Below are positions 20,841 to 32,929 of a stretch of 64,000 nucleotides of DNA, one piece after another. Source of the stretch: Theobroma cacao (Eukaryota; Streptophyta; Magnoliopsida; Malvales; Malvaceae). The notes under the pieces are model-generated. The model was not told the DNA's origin. It saw only the letters and a list, made by a program, of their open reading frames with translations, and did not search any database. Made by a program: the position numbers and the translations under genes. Numbering within the stretch: the first letter of the stretch is position 1; every line of letters begins with the position of its first letter. The stretch lies in NCBI RefSeq assembly GCF_000208745.1, contig NC_030851.1, positions 1,108,315 to 1,172,314 on the forward strand, read 5' to 3'.

Positions 20841-23800
20841 CTACGGCTCCACACGAACTCCAACAAGGTTAATGGCACTGTCTCCATCGGGGTTTCCTCT
20901 GTCCCTGTCTGGTTTCTCGAAATATTTAGAGCACAATAAACCAAAAGCAAAGAGGATTGGCAAAGCGGATGTTTTGATAGGGCCGTCAACATGTCGAGAA
21001 ACAAAAGAATAATTGATGGCTGTAACAACACACTGAAGGCAAACACAAGCAAATCCGATAATCTCCCAGGGGTTATCAAAAGGCTTGCCAGAAAACCGGG
21101 GCACTCTGTCTCTCCACTGCCAAGTAACTCTTCCCTTTTTACCTTTGCAAATAAGTTCACCAATGCAAGCCATCAATGCTATGAACGAAATTAACATCAA
21201 AATGAGGGCGTAATGAGGCTTATTTATGGAGGAAAGCTGATCGAGAACCGCTGAAGGGAGTTCCAGGGTAAAGTTGGTGATGGGGAAAACCCAAGCTAAA
21301 ACATCCTGCATTAAAAGAATTCGATTATTTAGACGTTATAGACTAGACATTATAACTAAAATAAAACTATTGGTTTGGATTCAAGTTTGACCATTAAACT
21401 CGATCCATCGTGATTGTTGCTATCTCTGTTTCGCTCAAATTCAAAATGATCACCAGTCGTCACTTCATTTTCTTGGCCGCCCAAATTTGCTTCAACATCA
21501 TTACTATTCCATAAAATTTCATGTTCCGAATAATTTTCACTATCAGCATTTGCTTCAACAACATCCTGCATTGAAAGAATTTGATTATTTAGATGTTAGA
21601 GATTCGGCATTACAACTAAAATAAAACTGTTGGTTTGGATTCAATTTTGACCATTAAACTGAAGCCATCGTGAATGTTGTTGCCTCTGTTTGCTTGATCT
21701 TGCTCAAATACGTCATCATCACTATTCGCCACTTGAATTTCTTGGTTGCTCAAATCTGCTTCAACATCATTAGGAGTCGATAGCATTTCGTATTCTAAAT
21801 CAGTTTCACCGTGAGCATCTGCTTCAAAAATATTCTGTATAAAAATAATTTGATTATTTAGATGTTAGAGACTAGACATTAGAACTAAAATAAAGCTGTT
21901 AATTTAGATTCAATTTTGAACTTTCAACTCAAGCCATCCTAATTGTTACTGTCTCTATGTGCTTCATCAACGTTATCAAATAGCCTATGCCAATATTCGC
22001 CATGGTGGCAGTATAGTCCTTATTTTCAAAATTTTTGGAATATTTGGGATTTTTCGTTTTTTTTCTCATTTCGTTTATTTTCACTACAGTGTCGTCCAGC
22101 AAAATGAGAGTCAAACACGGTTTAGTGGAAAAAAGAAAAGAGAGAGGGGGCTGCTCCAAACAGACACGGTAGGAAAAGAGAAGGTATACGCAGTGCCCAT
22201 GGCGCGAAGGGATTACTCTATTTATTTCCCAACCGTGCAACCTCTTGCCACCTGGTTATACAAGTTTATTTTTACAATTTGATCCTTTTATTAGTTAAGT
22301 TCGTTTTTCTATTTAAATTTTAATCAGAAGATCGGATGGTGGGTTTTTATTTGCAGCAGCAAGGAAACTTCAGGCTAGTGCAAGCATGGTTGGGAAATTT
22401 TATTAATGCCATAAATATTAAATGTTGTTTAAAAGCAGATTAGATTGTTTAATAATTATACTCAAGTTATTTTAAATTTTTTTATTTTAAAAATTTTAAT
22501 TAATAATTTCAAGACATGTGATTGGACAAAATGTTAAAACAAAGTTAGCAATTAAAAACTCTAGTCAGCAACATCTTTGGCCATATCTTCTGTCACGTGA
22601 TAATGTCATTCTTCAAGCTAATAAGTTAACATGCCACGTCATTAACACATGGTATGATATTAAATTGATAACTACAACTTTAACTTATTAGAGTTAGTTA
22701 ACTTTTAATGATAAAAATTTATTTTACTCAAGAAAATAAAAATATTAAATGCAATAAAAATATAAAAATTTAATTGAAATTTTTTTTATACTTTAAGATC
22801 GTATTTAAGTATTATATTTTATAATAAAATAAAACTTATTTCTTGAAAAAAAATAATTTGAAGGATATGAAATATAATACCTTAGGCCTGAGGATTTGTT
22901 TCAGCAAGACCTTCAAGAATGTTCGTTTAATTTGTCCTCGCTTAGGGTAAGGGGGCTTCCTCCAACGCACCTAAAAAGATAACAAACATGTATAATTAAA
23001 AATAACATAATGAAGTTGACCTTGCTCAAATACAACATCATCACCATTAGCCACTTCAATTTCTTGGCTGCCCAAATCTGCTTCAACAACATTACCCCAT
23101 TTTTTCGAGTTCTTTTTTTTTTTTTTTCTTTTCATGTCTTTTCTCTTACACTCCCAACCGTTTTTTATTAACTTGACTTTAAAAAATATCACATTTTTAT
23201 TTTAATTGAAAAAAATTAATATTTTTGAAATTCTAGAAAACAATTTTAAATATTTTATTGAAAATAAAATATTTTTTTATATTAATGTGAACTATATGAT
23301 CAAAAAAGTTCATATTGACATAAAATTATTTTTAATAAGCTTCGAAACCCTTAAACTCCCAGACAAATTTATGCTAATTTCCAAATGTCAAAATATGATC
23401 TCACAACTATAGGAAATAATAGTCAGCAACATCTTTGACCATATCTTCTGTCATGTGACAGTGTCATTCTCCAAGCTAACAAGTTAACATGTCACGTTAT
23501 TAACACATGGTATGATATTAAATTGATAACTATAACTTTAACTAATTAGAGTTAGTTAACTTTTAATGATAAGAATTTATTTTACTCAAAAAATAAAAGT
23601 ATTAAACGTAATAAAAATATAAAAACTTAATTAAAATTTTTTTATGCTTTAAGATTGTATTTAAGTATTATATTTTATAATAAAATAAAACTTATTTCTT
23701 GAAAAAAAAAATTTGAATGATATGAAACATAATACCAGCAAACTACATAATTGCTCCTCCAAGACCCTCCAGTTTAGAAAGTGGTAGTGCTGTAAGTCTT

Positions 23801-24679
23801 TGTGTCGAAATTCTTCTCCTTTAGGGCCCTTCCTCGAAGGCACCTAAAAAGACAACAAACATGTATAATTAAAAATAACATAATGAAGTTGATCTTGCTC
23901 AAATACAACATCATCACCATTAGCCACTTCAATTTCTTGGCTGCCCAAATCTGCTTCAACAACATTACCCCCTTTTTTAGATTTGTTTTTTTTTTCTTTT
24001 CATGTCTTTTCACTGACACTCCTAACCCTTTTTTTATTAACTTGACTTTAAAAAGTATGATATTTTTTTTAATTGAAAAGTAATTAATATTTTTGAAATT
24101 CTAAAAAACAATTTTAAATANCGACCATTTTTTTTTTTTTTTTTTCTTTTCATGTCTTTTCACTGACACTCCTAACCCTTTTTTTATTAACTTGACTTTA
24201 AAAAGTATGATATTTTTTTTAATTGAAAAGTAATTAATATTTTTGAAATTCTAAAAAACAATTTTAAATATTTTATTAAAATAAAATATTTTTTTTATAT
24301 TAAGGTGAACTATATGATCAAAAAATTTCAGATTGACATAAAAAAATTATTTTTAATAAGCTTCGAGATCCTTAAACTCCCAGACAAATTTATGCTAATT
24401 TCCAAATGTCAAAATATGATCTCACAACTATAGGAAATAATAGTAACAACATTTTATCTTTACTAAATTCAAAATAATAGAAACAAAAATGCAAATTGGA
24501 GTTTAAAAATGATTTCAGCAGTTTCCAAATCATAAACTGGGATTCAAAATCCAACGGACCTGACCGCTGCTAGCAGCATACTCGGAACCAGGAATCCGGC
24601 CTCTCCGCTGGCTGAGCTCACCCGTACCTATCATCGATGCCCGCATTTCAGGGTTCTCATCCAAATGACTCTCCATCAT
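20841..24679 (-). CDS. TMX2: multi-exon membrane protein with acidic cassettes and micro-exons (open)
   Basis: The best complete member. Proposed exons on the minus strand: 24679-24560 (40 codons, starts MMESHLDENPEMRAS, donor CAG/GTCCGT), 23843-23736 (36), 22970-22881 (30), 21834-21652 (61), 21565-21392 (58) and 21305-20841 (154 plus stop). All are in phase 0, without stops, with AG acceptors and GT donors. The product would be about 379 residues: a basic start, an acidic middle (two cassettes with DVEA-L-QE and FEQDQAN-like motifs) and a membrane domain with ALILMLISFIALMACIGEL, an IIGFACVCLQCVVTAI segment and ALPILFAFGLLCSKY. An upstream frame beginning MKLRKRV precedes the start. A promoter-like block at 22130-22280 lies inside an intron, so an internal start is possible. 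Function unknown; exon use is inferred. Confidence 0.55.
21306..21391 (-). repeat. Representative of a short repeated intron between modules
   Basis: This 86-base intron runs from GTCAAAC to TTTTAATGCAG and holds TTAGTTATAATGTCTAGTC and AATAATC-AATTCTTTTAATG. Nearly the same intron occurs some two dozen times in the window, between cassettes of every TMX copy. Confidence 0.7.
22560..24060 (-). repeat. Internal duplication carrying two divergent micro-exons
   Basis: 22560-23190 and 23424-24060 are copies of one segment; the third copy is 30655-31315 in TMX3. The intron parts match at roughly nine bases in ten by eye. The exon parts, 22970-22881 (90 nt) and 23843-23736 (108 nt), share only a start like V-RKxP and differ in length by six codons. 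Both are fully open in phase 0. Confidence 0.7.
23996..24275. repeat. Direct duplication across a single N (assembly join)
   Basis: The sequence from CTTTTCATGTCTTTTCACTG to the N at 24121 repeats after a T-run behind the N. The same pattern at the equivalent place of TMX3 (N at 31388) points to an assembly problem at the T-run. Confidence 0.7.
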
Positions 24680-25196
24680 TTTTTTTTTAATTTCTTTTTT
24701 CGACGTTTACAAATCGCATTCGTTCCTATACACGCTTCCTCAGCTTCATTTAATAGAAGAAAAATATCCCGAAACGATGAAGAAGACCATCAAATTGCCC
24801 AAAAAGAAAACAAGTAAACTAAAGCGAGTCGTACTGGGAAAGGAGGTGGAAGTTTCAAATACAAAAAATATCATTGACCGGGTAGCGTTAGGTGGGTCAG
24901 CTTTCGATGGGAACGAGCTAACAGGAATGACGAAATAATCTCGGATAAAGAAAGGAGACAAAGTGGGCGTTGGGTGCATTCTATAGTAAGGTAGGGCACG
25001 CGAACCGGTGAAAGTAAAAGTCAAAAAGGAAATAGGGAAGCCGAGGGAAGGAGAGTAGTTTAAAATGGGTTTTTTACCAGTGTTCCATGTCAAGCATTGA
25101 AGTGAACCCACTGCTATTCCATCATTGTCTAACAAGTAATAACATTATACTTTATGTCCTTCTTTAAAAGCTAACCTTCCATTTGGTTTTTTCTAG
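24680..25196. other. TMX2 5' flank joined directly to an EMB8-like intron
   Basis: The 5' flank has ATTAAATGAAGCTGAGG (small upstream frame) and the shared GTATTCTATAGTAAGGTAGG block. At about 25070 it jumps from AGTTTAAAATGGG straight to the EMB8-like intron (CAGTGTTCCATGTCAAGC), so the CCDC47-like part of the block is deleted here. Confidence 0.5.
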
Positions 25197-26344
25197 GGCC
25201 AGTGAAAATATAATCCTTGCTACTACGGCACATGGTGGACATCTGGCTTTCTATGAAGGGATAATCGCATCTAGCTTATGGTAAATTTTTTTCACCCAGG
25301 TTAGCGATAATACATACATACATATATATAGACAACAGACATACATCTTTACCTGCTGGGAAAAACTCGTATTCAAGTATCTACTTTAGACTGGAACTCC
25401 CAGTTGATGATTACACAAGAATCAGCAAAAAAGATCACTATAATTGGTGGGGTTGTTAGTGAAAATCAACAAGTACTCTTCATGATTGAGGACCTTATAT
25501 GACATGTTATGAATATATATACTTGCACATATTTTTCATTTTTTTCTTTAGATACTGGTAACTGTGCCTGATTACATAGCAAGTTGTAATTTAAAGTTCA
25601 TTTGTGTTTGAATTGCATAGTTTTATATTCATGAAATTGTAGGTGTGTAAGAGCTGTTGATGAGTTCTTTGGTGTTCTACGCACTATCCCATTTAGAAGG
25701 CAGAAGGTAAAAAGTTTCAGTAGTTTTATTTTGTAAGAAACAGTTGTTATACTTAAACTGAACAAACACAGTTATATCTTCACTTCTATATTGTGAAAAA
25801 GCAAATTAGTCATTTCTCCAAAGGCAAGAGTTCTAAGAATTAAAATTCTCTTGTACCAGCTGAGTAATAGAATTAAAATTCTCTTGACTTCTATGTTTTG
25901 TTGCAGATCCAAGGTTCTACCTTGCCCAAGCCACTGCAATCTTCAATAGATCAGGGGCCTTATTTGAACGTTATGGGAGATGGAATGGTGACAGCAGCGG
26001 GCAGTGAACCAAGAGTTATTGTACCAGAAGACATGTCAAATGAGCATATGATTCATAGTAAGAAAGAAGAGGACACAATTTCAGATAAAGGAACAAGTCT
26101 TGACTTGACAGACAAAATATACTCTAACAAGCACATCATGAAGCAAGCAGAACAAAATGTCAAGGATTTGATTGTCCCTGTCCAAAGGCGCATTGATCAG
26201 CTTTCTTGCCGGAGTAGGTGATCAATCTGGTTGCTGGCATACATTGCCATTATAACAACTTGGCCGTTTGTCGGTTCTGTTCTTATCTCAGTTCTTAAGG
26301 GAAGGTTCAAAACTTTTGTACCGGCTACATTATTTAAAAAATAG
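25197..26344 (+). pseudogene. EMB8-like alpha/beta hydrolase, 3' part (copy C)
   Basis: The most complete 3' end. Exons: 25197-25280 with ATTAHGGHLAFYEG (HGGH kept), 25643-25706 and 25907-26344. The Trp spanning the exon junction has become Cys. The last exon reads GSTLPKPLQSSIDQGPYLNV through VKDLIVPVQRRIDQL, then CGA has changed to TGA at 26219, just before the hydrophobic SIWLLAYIAIITTWPF segment. A product would stop there and lose its membrane tail. Exons upstream of 25197 are absent, so it cannot encode the hydrolase. It converges on TMX3. Confidence 0.85.
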
Positions 26345-26749
26345 AGTTACTTCTACTGCACAGAATTCTACTCAATCATGATTATTTGTCCCTTTGGAGG
26401 GATAATAAAGATGCTAACTGCAACTTGATGAAGAAGTATGCATAGTGTAAATTTTGGAGGAAATCAGTAATGATTCCTCCATTGTTGTATCAGAAAATAA
26501 TTTCCCCTTCTTTCTATTCTATCTTATTCTTCGTGTAGAATTCAATTTTGCATTCTCTCTACGAGGATGGAATGACAGTAAAACTCTCGTTATAATCATC
26601 GAAAGCATAAGGGAAGCACAATGGGTTTATAAGGAAAGCATGTGAGAACAATTTACAAGATAATATAGCAAAAGTTTTCCAGCTTTTCCAAAAAAAAAAA
26701 AAAATAAGAAGCAAAATTTAGGGACAATCCTGATTGTGATCGTGGTAAG
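26345..26749. other. EMB8-like 3' flank and TMX3 3' end
   Basis: Same flank as after copies A and B (GGAGGAAATCAGTAATGATT at 26457), with an A-run at 26690-26704, then the region past the TMX3 stop. Confidence 0.5.
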
Positions 26750-29700
26750 CTACGGCTCTACACGAACTTGAACAAGTGCAGCGGCACTGGCCCCATCGGG
26801 GTTTCCTCCTCTGTTCCTGCCTGGCTTCTCGAAATATTTAGAGCACAACAAACCGAGAGCAAAGACGATTGGCAAAGCAGATGTTTTGATAGGGCCGTTA
26901 AGATGTCGAGAAATAAAAGAATAATTGATGGCTATAACAACACACTGAAGGAAAGCAGAAGCAAATGCGATGACATCCCAGAGGCTACAAAAAGGCTTGC
27001 CGGTTCGTGGACAATAAAACCAAGGCACTCGGCCTTTCCACTGCCAAGTAACTCTTTCCTTTTTACCTTTGTAAGTAAGCTCAGCGATGCAAGCCATCAA
27101 TGCTATGAACGAAATTAACATCATAATGAGCGCGTACTGAGGGTGATCTTTGGAGGAAAGCTGATCGAAAACCGCTGAAGGGAGTTCCAGGGTAAAGTTT
27201 GTGATAAGGAAAACCCATGCTAAAACATCCTGCATTAAAAGAATTCGATTATTTAGATGTTAGAGATTAAGCATTACAACTAAAATAAAACTATTGGTTT
27301 GGATTCAAGTTTGACCATTAAACTCAATCCATCGTGATTGTAGCTATCTCTGTTTGCTTGGTCTTGCTCTAATTCAAAATCATCACTAGTCGTTACTTCA
27401 TTTTCTTGGCCGCCCAAATTTGCTTCAACATCATTACGATTCCATAAAATTCCATGTTCCAAATAATTTTCACTATCAGCATTTGCTTCAACAACATCCT
27501 GCATTGAAAGAAATTGATTATTTAGATGTTATAGATTAGGCATTACAACTACAATAAAACTGTTGGTTTGGATTCAAGTTTGACCATTAAACTCGATCCA
27601 TCATGATTGTTGCTTTCACTGTTTGCTTGGGCTTGCTCAAATTCAAAATCATCACTAGTCGTCACTTCAATTTCTTGGCCGCCCAAATTTGCTACAGCAT
27701 CATTACGAGTCCATAGAATTTCATGTTCCAAATAATTTTCACTATCAGCATTTGCTTCAACAACATCCTGCATTAAAAGAATTTGATTATTTAGACGTTA
27801 GAGATTAGGCATTACAACTAAAATAAAACTGTTGGTTTGGATTCAAGTTTGACCATTAAACTCAAGCCATCGTGATTGTTGTTGCCTCTGTTTGCTTGAT
27901 CTTGCTCAAATACATTATCATCACCATTCGCCACTTGAATTTCTTGGTTGCTCAAATCTGCTTCAACATCATTACGAGTCGATAGCATTTCATGTTCTGG
28001 ATAAATTGAGCCGATAACTGGTGGTCCATCAATACCCTGTATGAAAATAATTTGATTTTTTAAATATTAGAGCCTAGACATTATAACTAAAATAATGCTG
28101 TTAATTTAGATTCAATTTTGAACTTTCAACTCAAGCCATCCTAATTGTTACTGTCTCTATGTGCTTCATCAACGTTATCAAATAGCCTATGCCAATATTC
28201 GCCATGGTGGCAGTATAGTCCTTAACTTCGAAATTTTTGGAATATTTGGGATTTTCTTTTTTTTTTTCATCTCTAAATAGGCTCTGATCTCGTTGTACAT
28301 AAATTGCATGGCGCAATGATTAAAGAATCAGGGTAAGCAAACGCGTACCAAAATAGCGAAAATCAAAGAGAAATATAGGTTTTATTTTCATTACAGTGTT
28401 GTCCAGCAAAATGAGAGTCAAACACGGTTTAGTGGAAAAAAGAAAAGAGAGAGAAGGATACTCCAAACAAACACGGCCGGAAACGAGAAGGCATACGCAG
28501 TGCCCATGGCACGAGGGACGGTTTACTAGTAATGGTGAAATTTAAAAGGAAAGAATTACTCTATTTATTTCCCAACTGTGCAACCTCTTGCCACCTGGCT
28601 ATACAAGTTTATTTTTTTAATTTGATCCTTTTATTATTTAAGTTTGTTTTTCTATTTCAATTTTAATCAGAAGATCGGATGGTGGGTTTTTATTTGCAGC
28701 AGAAAGGAAACTACAGACCAGTGCAAGCATGGTGCAAGCTGAGTTGCGGGCCCTGGTTTTGGGATGGTAATAGGTACCTTATTATAAGTTATTCGCGGGT
28801 ATTCGATCCAGTTATACCGGATTAAGATACCTTATAATCAGCTTTGAGATAAATTCGGATAATGATTTCACTACTTGTATTGAGTTTGGATACTACCCAT
28901 TGGATACCCGTTATTCGAATCCGATTATGTTAACATTCGGATTATGGAAGTACTTGCTCTGAACTCGATCTCAATATCCGTTTATATATATTTTATTATT
29001 ATTTAAATGATTAAATTAAAAATAATCAACATTAATGTATTTATTAAAAGCTGACAAATATATTAAAAAGTATGATTACTCAAATTATTAATGTGATTAC
29101 ATTAATATATTTAAATTTAAAAATTATTAAATTATTAATTATTTTTAAATAATATTAATATCATATCATATTACAAAAAATATAATTACTTTTATATATA
29201 TACTTTAAATATAAATATATTTATTTTTTATTTTATATTAATATTACAAAAATTATAATTTATAATATATATACTTAAAGAGAGTTTGGATTTATAAATG
29301 AACTGGTAATATTCCTAATCTTTTTTCCGCAGCATAAGTTTTTTCCAAAGGGTAAAGGGCGGGTGGCATGCCAATGTCTAGTATTGGTATTCTCACTTTG
29401 TATGACATTTGATGAATTAAGGAAAAGGTGTTCTCATTAAAAAAAATAATAATAACATTAGAATTTTTTTTTTAATTTGAATGATGTGACTTTTTGACAA
29501 CAACTCAACGTGTCAGAGAAGATTATTTTCTTAATTCCTAGTGTTGGGCCCTTGCTTTGCCGCAGGTTTATTGTTATTAACCGGAATAGTTGATATAAAT
29601 TATAAGTTCTGTTTGTTTACCTTTCTTGTTAGGAATAGAACAATTTGAAAATTAAACGTAAAAATATTAGCCGTAAAACCAACGTACAAATGAGTAAATT

Positions 29701-31889
29701 ATGTGTCAACATTGTTCTCATTTATAATATAATAAGACATAATATTCAAATAAATTCATGAACTATATAAGAAAAGTCAATTAAGATTTTTATGTTTTTA
29801 TTGTGTTTAATTAAATTTTTAAATTTTTATTTGAAATCAAGTAAGTATTTATCACTAATTGTTAATTAATTATTTTTTAATAAAATTACAATTATCAATT
29901 TAATATCACACGATGGTTGACATGTCATTTTAAAAATGATCAAAATTATTATTGATCAGATATTTTACCTAATGATTTGAGTTTTAACATGTTACCCAGT
30001 CACAACGTTTTAAAATCATTGATTAACATTTTCATAACAAAAAAAATTAAATAACCTATATCTAATTGCTAAACAATTTAATCAATTTTTAAACAACATT
30101 TAGGGTTTATGATATTAACAAAATTTCCTAAATCATCCAGGAAGACATGTGGTTTAGGAAATTTTGCAAAAAAAATTGGAAATTACAATTAAAAAATTTT
30201 CCCAAAATTTTTTCTATCAAAATTTCTGTCTAAAAAGCAACGACACCCACAACAATCCAAATACATCCCTCTCTCTTTCAAACAAAGCAAAAGCATAGCT
30301 TCAAGACCAGAGTTTTAAAGGTTTTTTTTTTTTTTTTGTGGCAATTTAACATCCACAGTATAAGGATAAGAAATCATCAGTGTAGAGCAACAATTCCCAG
30401 CAGATTTTAGAGACCCTCCCTCGGGGTTATTTCAGAGTTAAAAAGATGGATATAATTAAAAAACTGGTATTCTCGGATGGTTTGGGAAATTTTATTAATA
30501 TCATAAATGTTAAATGCTGTTTAAAAGCAGATTAGATTGTTTAATAATTAGATTCAAGTTATTTTAAATTTTTTTATTTTAAAAATTTTAATTAATAATT
30601 TCAAGACATATGACTGGATAAAATGTTAAAACAAAGTTAGCAACTAAAAACTCTAGTCAGCAACATCTTTGACCATATCTTCTGTCATGTGACAGTGTCA
30701 TTCTCCAAGCTAACAAGTTAACATGTCACGTTATTAACACATGGTATGATATTAAATTGATAACTATAACTTTAACTAATTAGAGTTAGTTAACTTTTAA
30801 TGATAAGAATTTATTTTACTCAAAAATTAAAAGTATTAAACGTAATAAAAATATAAAAATTAAATTAAATTTTTTTATGCTTTAAGATTGTATTTAAGTA
30901 TTATATTTTATAATAAAATAAAACTTATTTCTTGAAAAAAAAAAATTTGAATGATATGAAACATAATACCAGCAAACTACATAATTGCTCCTCCAAGACC
31001 CTCCAGTTTAGAAAGTGGTAGTGCTGTAAGTCTTTGTGTCGAAATTCTTCTCCTTTAGGGCCCTTCCTCGAAGGCACCTAAAAAGACAACAAACATGTAT
31101 AATTAAAAATAACATAATGAAGTTGATCTTGCTCAAATACAACATCATCACCATTAGCCACTTCAATTTCTTGGCTGCCCAAATCTGCTTCAACAACATT
31201 ACCCCATTTTTTAGATTTGTTTTTTTTTTCTTTTCATGTCTTTTCACTGACACTCCTAACCCTTTTTTTATTAACTTGACTTTAAAAAGTATGATATTTT
31301 TTTTAATTGAAAAGTAATTAATATTTTTGAAATTCTAAAAAACAATTTTAAATATTTTTATTAAAAATAAAAATATTTTTTTATTTANCTGACACTCCTA
31401 ACCCTTTTTTTATTAACTTGACTTTAAAAAGTATGATATTTTTTTTAATTGAAAAGTAATTAATATTTTTGAAATTCTAAAAAACAATTTTAAATATTTT
31501 ATTAAAATAATAAAATATTTTTTTATATTAAGGTGAACTATATGATCAAAAAATTTCAGATTGACATAAAAAAATTATTTTTAATAAGCTTCGAGATCCT
31601 TAAACTCCCAGACAAATTTATGCTAATTTCCAAATGTCAAAATATGATCTCACAACTATAGGAAATAATAGTAACAACATTTTATCTTTACTAAATTCAA
31701 AATAATAGAAACAAAAATGCAAATAGGAGTTTAAAAATGATTTCAGCAGTTTCCAAATCATAAACTGGGATTCAAAATCCAACGGACCTGACTGCTGCTA
31801 GCAGCATGCTTGGAACCGGGAAGCCTGCCTCTCCGCCGCCTGAGCGGCTTACTCATACCTCTCGGCCATGCCCTCCGTTTTTCATCCAT
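26750..31889 (-). CDS. TMX3: multi-exon membrane protein with three acidic cassettes (open)
   Basis: Proposed exons on the minus strand: 31889-31788 (34 codons, starts MDEKRRAWPRGM, rich in Arg), 31077-30970 (36), 28036-27854 (61), 27767-27585 (61), 27498-27316 (61) and 27229-26750 (159 plus stop). All are open, phase 0, with usable splice sites, giving about 412 residues. The three cassettes are close tandem copies (DVVEANADSENYLEH and so on); the membrane exon has ALIMMLISFIALMACIAEL, then a DVIAFASAFLQCVVIAI stretch and ALPIVFALGLLCSKYFEKP. The start is less sure than in TMX2: the open frame continues upstream without an ATG. A 1.75-kb insertion sits in the long intron. The 30655-31380 part is nearly identical to TMX2, a recent duplication. 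Confidence 0.5.
28733..30480. mobile_element. Insertion in a TMX3 intron, absent from TMX2
   Basis: TMX2 reads GCAAGCATGG directly into TTGGGAAATTTTATTAATG (22385-22410), while TMX3 has 1,748 extra bases between the same points. The extra DNA is AT-rich and composite. Its first part (28755-29000) has many short GGATAC/CGGAT/ATTCGG motifs in both orientations, as in some plant DNA elements. The ends give no clean inverted repeat or target duplication, so its class is open. Confidence 0.55.
31246..31530. repeat. Direct duplication across a single N (assembly join)
   Basis: CTGACACTCCTAACCC and about 140 following bases occur on both sides of the N at 31388, almost identical. Same position as the join in TMX2. 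Confidence 0.7.
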
Positions 31890-32399
31890 TTCATCCGACG
31901 AGGGCTTCTCCTTTAATTCAGAGTTCTCATTCAAATAAATCTGCGTCCTTTTTTTTTTTTTAAGTTCTTTTTTCGACGTTTACAACCTATACACGCTTGC
32001 TCAGCTTCATTTAAATAGGAGAAATATATCCCGGAACGATGAAGAAGACCATCAAATTGCCCAAAAAGAAAACGAGTAAACTAAAGCCAGTCATTCTGGG
32101 AAAGGAGGTGGAAGTTTCAGATTCAAAAAATATCATTGACCGGGTAGAGGTGGGTCAGCTTTCGATGCGACGGAGCCGACAGGAATGACGAAATAATGTC
32201 GGGTAAAGAAAGGACGTGAACATTGGGTGTATTCTATAGTAAGGTAGACCACGCGTACGGCTGAAAGTAACAGTCAAAGAGGGGATAGGACAGCCGAGGG
32301 AAGGAGAGTGGCTTAAATAGGAGATGAGCTAGTATGTGGGGAACATAGTGGCCCGCGAGATGATTTTCTTAAGGTCCAATCGATGTGCCATGGATGGTG
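31890..32399. other. TMX3 5' flank and shared intergenic block
   Basis: Holds TTTAAATAGGAGAAATATAT near 32009, the MKL-type upstream frame, and GTATTCTATAGTAAGGTAG near 32228. It matches 24690-25070 closely, then continues into the CCDC47-like flank. Confidence 0.45.
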
Positions 32400-32757
32400 G
32401 AGCTTTTGAAGGGCCGAGCAACATGGATATGGTGTGCTTCTACACTGAGCTATGCCTATGCCTCAGCCTCTTCCAACAACTTTTCCTCTCTGCCTTCTTT
32501 TTCTGCAAGGCTTCTTGCCTAGCATTTTGAACTTCATTGTATGCCTCTCGAGCAGCCTTCACTCTAGCTGCTTCAGTTGTGGGTCGAGCCTGCAATAGGA
32601 AGAAAAGAAAACACAATTATGGGAACATTATCAAATTGGCATAGTGCATTTGATACCATAAAGTAACTTCCAGCTGACTAACCCACCTATGAGCTGTGCT
32701 TGCACCGCCCAATTAAATCAATGTAGTATGGTACAAGAGCCGCTAAGCGAATCATGT
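32400..32757 (-). pseudogene. CCDC47/DUF1682-like, last exons (copy)
   Basis: Same two-exon fragment as at 14160-14477. The minus strand from 32589 reads EAARVKAAREAYNEV and then QNARQEALQKKKAER; the exon upstream, 32757-32687, encodes DMIRLAALVPYYIDLIGRC. The C-terminus is replaced by the shared flank, and there is no exon further upstream. This copy has no LTR at the CATGTCACCAATG point and serves as the empty site for the solo LTR at 14478. Confidence 0.6.
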
Positions 32758-32929
32758 CACCAATGAACAGCACTGTTTATGTATCAATAAATATTAGGTT
32801 TAAACCAGGGAAGGATAAGTCGGAATGTGTAGAATATGAAAGGAAAGGATTACTCAAATACAACGAAAAAGAAAATTGTCATGAACAAAAGAAATGTAGG
32901 CAATCAGGAAGAATATACCAAAACTGAAC

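Noticed and set aside
20807..21163. Alternative minus frame of the TMX membrane exon, open in several copies
   Set aside because: The other frame carries the conserved membrane segments and ends at a shared stop; this one is its shadow.
23041..23092. Extra cassette exon in TMX2 (NVVEADLGSQEIEVANG)
   Set aside because: The acceptor CAG before it is lost (GGGTAATG in place of TGCAGGATG), so I left it out of the gene model.
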